DNA of 64,000 nucleotides. Source: Chitinophaga skermanii. GTDB lineage: Bacteria; Bacteroidota; Bacteroidia; Chitinophagales; Chitinophagaceae. The number at the start of each line of letters is the position of its first letter. Position 1 is the first letter of the stretch. The position numbers were made by a program, and so were the translations under genes. A model generated the notes under the pieces. That model had not been told where the DNA came from and did no database searches. It worked only from the letters and a program-made list of their open reading frames with translations. This document shows positions 63,320 to 64,000 of the stretch, in pieces. Location of the stretch: assembly GCF_003259335.1 (NCBI RefSeq), contig NZ_QLLL01000003.1:124001-188000 (forward strand). The letters are read 5' to 3'.

Positions 63320-64000
63320 ATGAAGAAAAGATTGCTACTACTGCTATGCCTACCCATCAGTTTGGCGGCGCAAGAGAAAGTAACTATCAAAGACGCGGCA
63401 GAGATCGGGTACAAGGCCGAGCTCATGGTGAACGAGTTCAAAGATTTAATGAACGTTATCACCAATACGGAAACTGATTTAAAGGAAACGAAAGACATGA
63501 TCTTCAATTCCCATTCCGGTGCCCGGAACCGTATATTTTTAAGTTCGACAGTCATCGTAGAAGATGATATTGATCCTAATCACCACGGTAGTGAAAATGC
63601 GAAGGAGAATAGTATTGAGAAATACTTGAACGATTTGGATTTGCTGTACAAGAAAAGCGATACCTCGTCGATTGCCTTCACCAACATGCGGGTATCCAAC
63701 TTGAAAATGGCGGATTACTTGTATTTAAAGGTGTATTTCACCGCGCAATTCTCGAATAAAAACAATGCGATTGATGCGCCGTATGTTGCCAACAACCGTA
63801 TGGCAGAGGTACGCGTTGATAAAGAAAATAATAAATGGAGCTTGCACATTGTGCGGATTGGGTTTTATTCGCCTAACGACACTGCAAATGATGTAAAGAA
63901 TGATATTGCTTTGGCCATGGAAGAAGGAGGGCAAGCAGTAGCAACAAACAATACCGCCGGTGGCGAAGCTACCGCTACTACCACCGTTTCCTTTGCAGAA
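63320..64000 (+). CDS. Exported hypothetical protein, 3' partial
   Basis: At least 227 residues; the frame is open at the window end. Signal peptide MKKRLLLLLCLPISLAAQ. Helical start (AAEIGYKAELMVNEFKDLMN), then a beta-rich part with ARNRIFLSSTVIVEDDIDPNHH, IEKYLNDLDLLYKKSDTSSIAF, YLYLKVYFTAQFSNK and NRMAEVRVDKENNKWSLHIV. This recalls an N-terminal domain I have seen in other Bacteroidota exported proteins, but I cannot name it. Last visible gene of the run starting at 56959. Confidence 0.78.
   Translation, partial: MKKRLLLLLCLPISLAAQEKVTIKDAAEIGYKAELMVNEFKDLMNVITNTETDLKETKDMIFNSHSGARNRIFLSSTVIVEDDIDPNHHGSENAKENSIEKYLNDLDLLYKKSDTSSIAFTNMRVSNLKMADYLYLKVYFTAQFSNKNNAIDAPYVANNRMAEVRVDKENNKWSLHIVRIGFYSPNDTANDVKNDIALAMEEGGQAVATNNTAGGEATATTTVSFAE

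Overview
The window looks like chromosomal DNA of a Bacteroidota bacterium, most likely a Chitinophagaceae relative. The evidence is a protease ending in a T9SS (type IX secretion) sorting domain, a CHU_C-type surface protein, many TonB/beta-barrel outer-membrane proteins, LytTR-type signalling, few Shine-Dalgarno sites, and promoters of the TTTG-N19-21-TAnnTTTG type (clearest before rluF at 24903-24933 and kptA at 28914-28946). I saw no tRNA, rRNA, CRISPR array or transposase gene. The genes at both edges are cut by the window.

Layout. 0-9 kb: a giant secreted subtilisin-like protease (5' end missing), then a LytS-type histidine kinase and its LytTR response regulator. 9-13.5 kb: a compact minus-strand operon (isochorismatase-like hydrolase, YtcJ-like amidohydrolase, DoxX protein, alginate-export-like porin) that looks like a small-molecule degradation unit. 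13.8-18.5 kb: surface-glycan genes (three family 2 glycosyltransferases and an MsbA-like ABC exporter). 18.7-23.8 kb: a porin, an esterase overlapping a pectinesterase, and a lectin/PKD surface protein. 24-30.3 kb: housekeeping and small genes (S24 regulator, rluF, a minus-strand operon with a DUF1295 reductase and a GNAT protein, kptA with a metallophosphatase).

30.3-32.3 kb is the clearest accessory block. An AT-rich two-gene cassette (OLD-like ABC ATPase plus a 137-residue protein with a PD-(D/E)XK-like D...ELK motif) lies between two near-identical hairpins that share their flanking bases. Next to it is a nine-unit, 11-bp tandem array. It resembles an anti-phage defence cassette. 32.4-44.7 kb holds an amino-acid permease, a large outer-membrane beta-barrel protein, a lipoprotein, an AraC regulator, a 354-bp inverted-repeat element (39817-40170), GNAT and VOC proteins, and a lipoprotein pair (HAD phosphatase, formylglycine-generating-enzyme homologue).

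45-54.7 kb contains envelope genes with internal paralogy: two related helical secreted proteins, two DUF4136 lipoproteins, a DUF481-like protein, an Omp85-type barrel, other barrels and a PepSY-like protein. Between them lie two long gene-free stretches with helically phased 10- and 11-bp arrays (48845-49200) and orphan terminator hairpins. After a TonB-dependent receptor, 57-64 kb is one run of at least six exported proteins of unknown function, several overlapping. This is the second candidate for an undescribed system.
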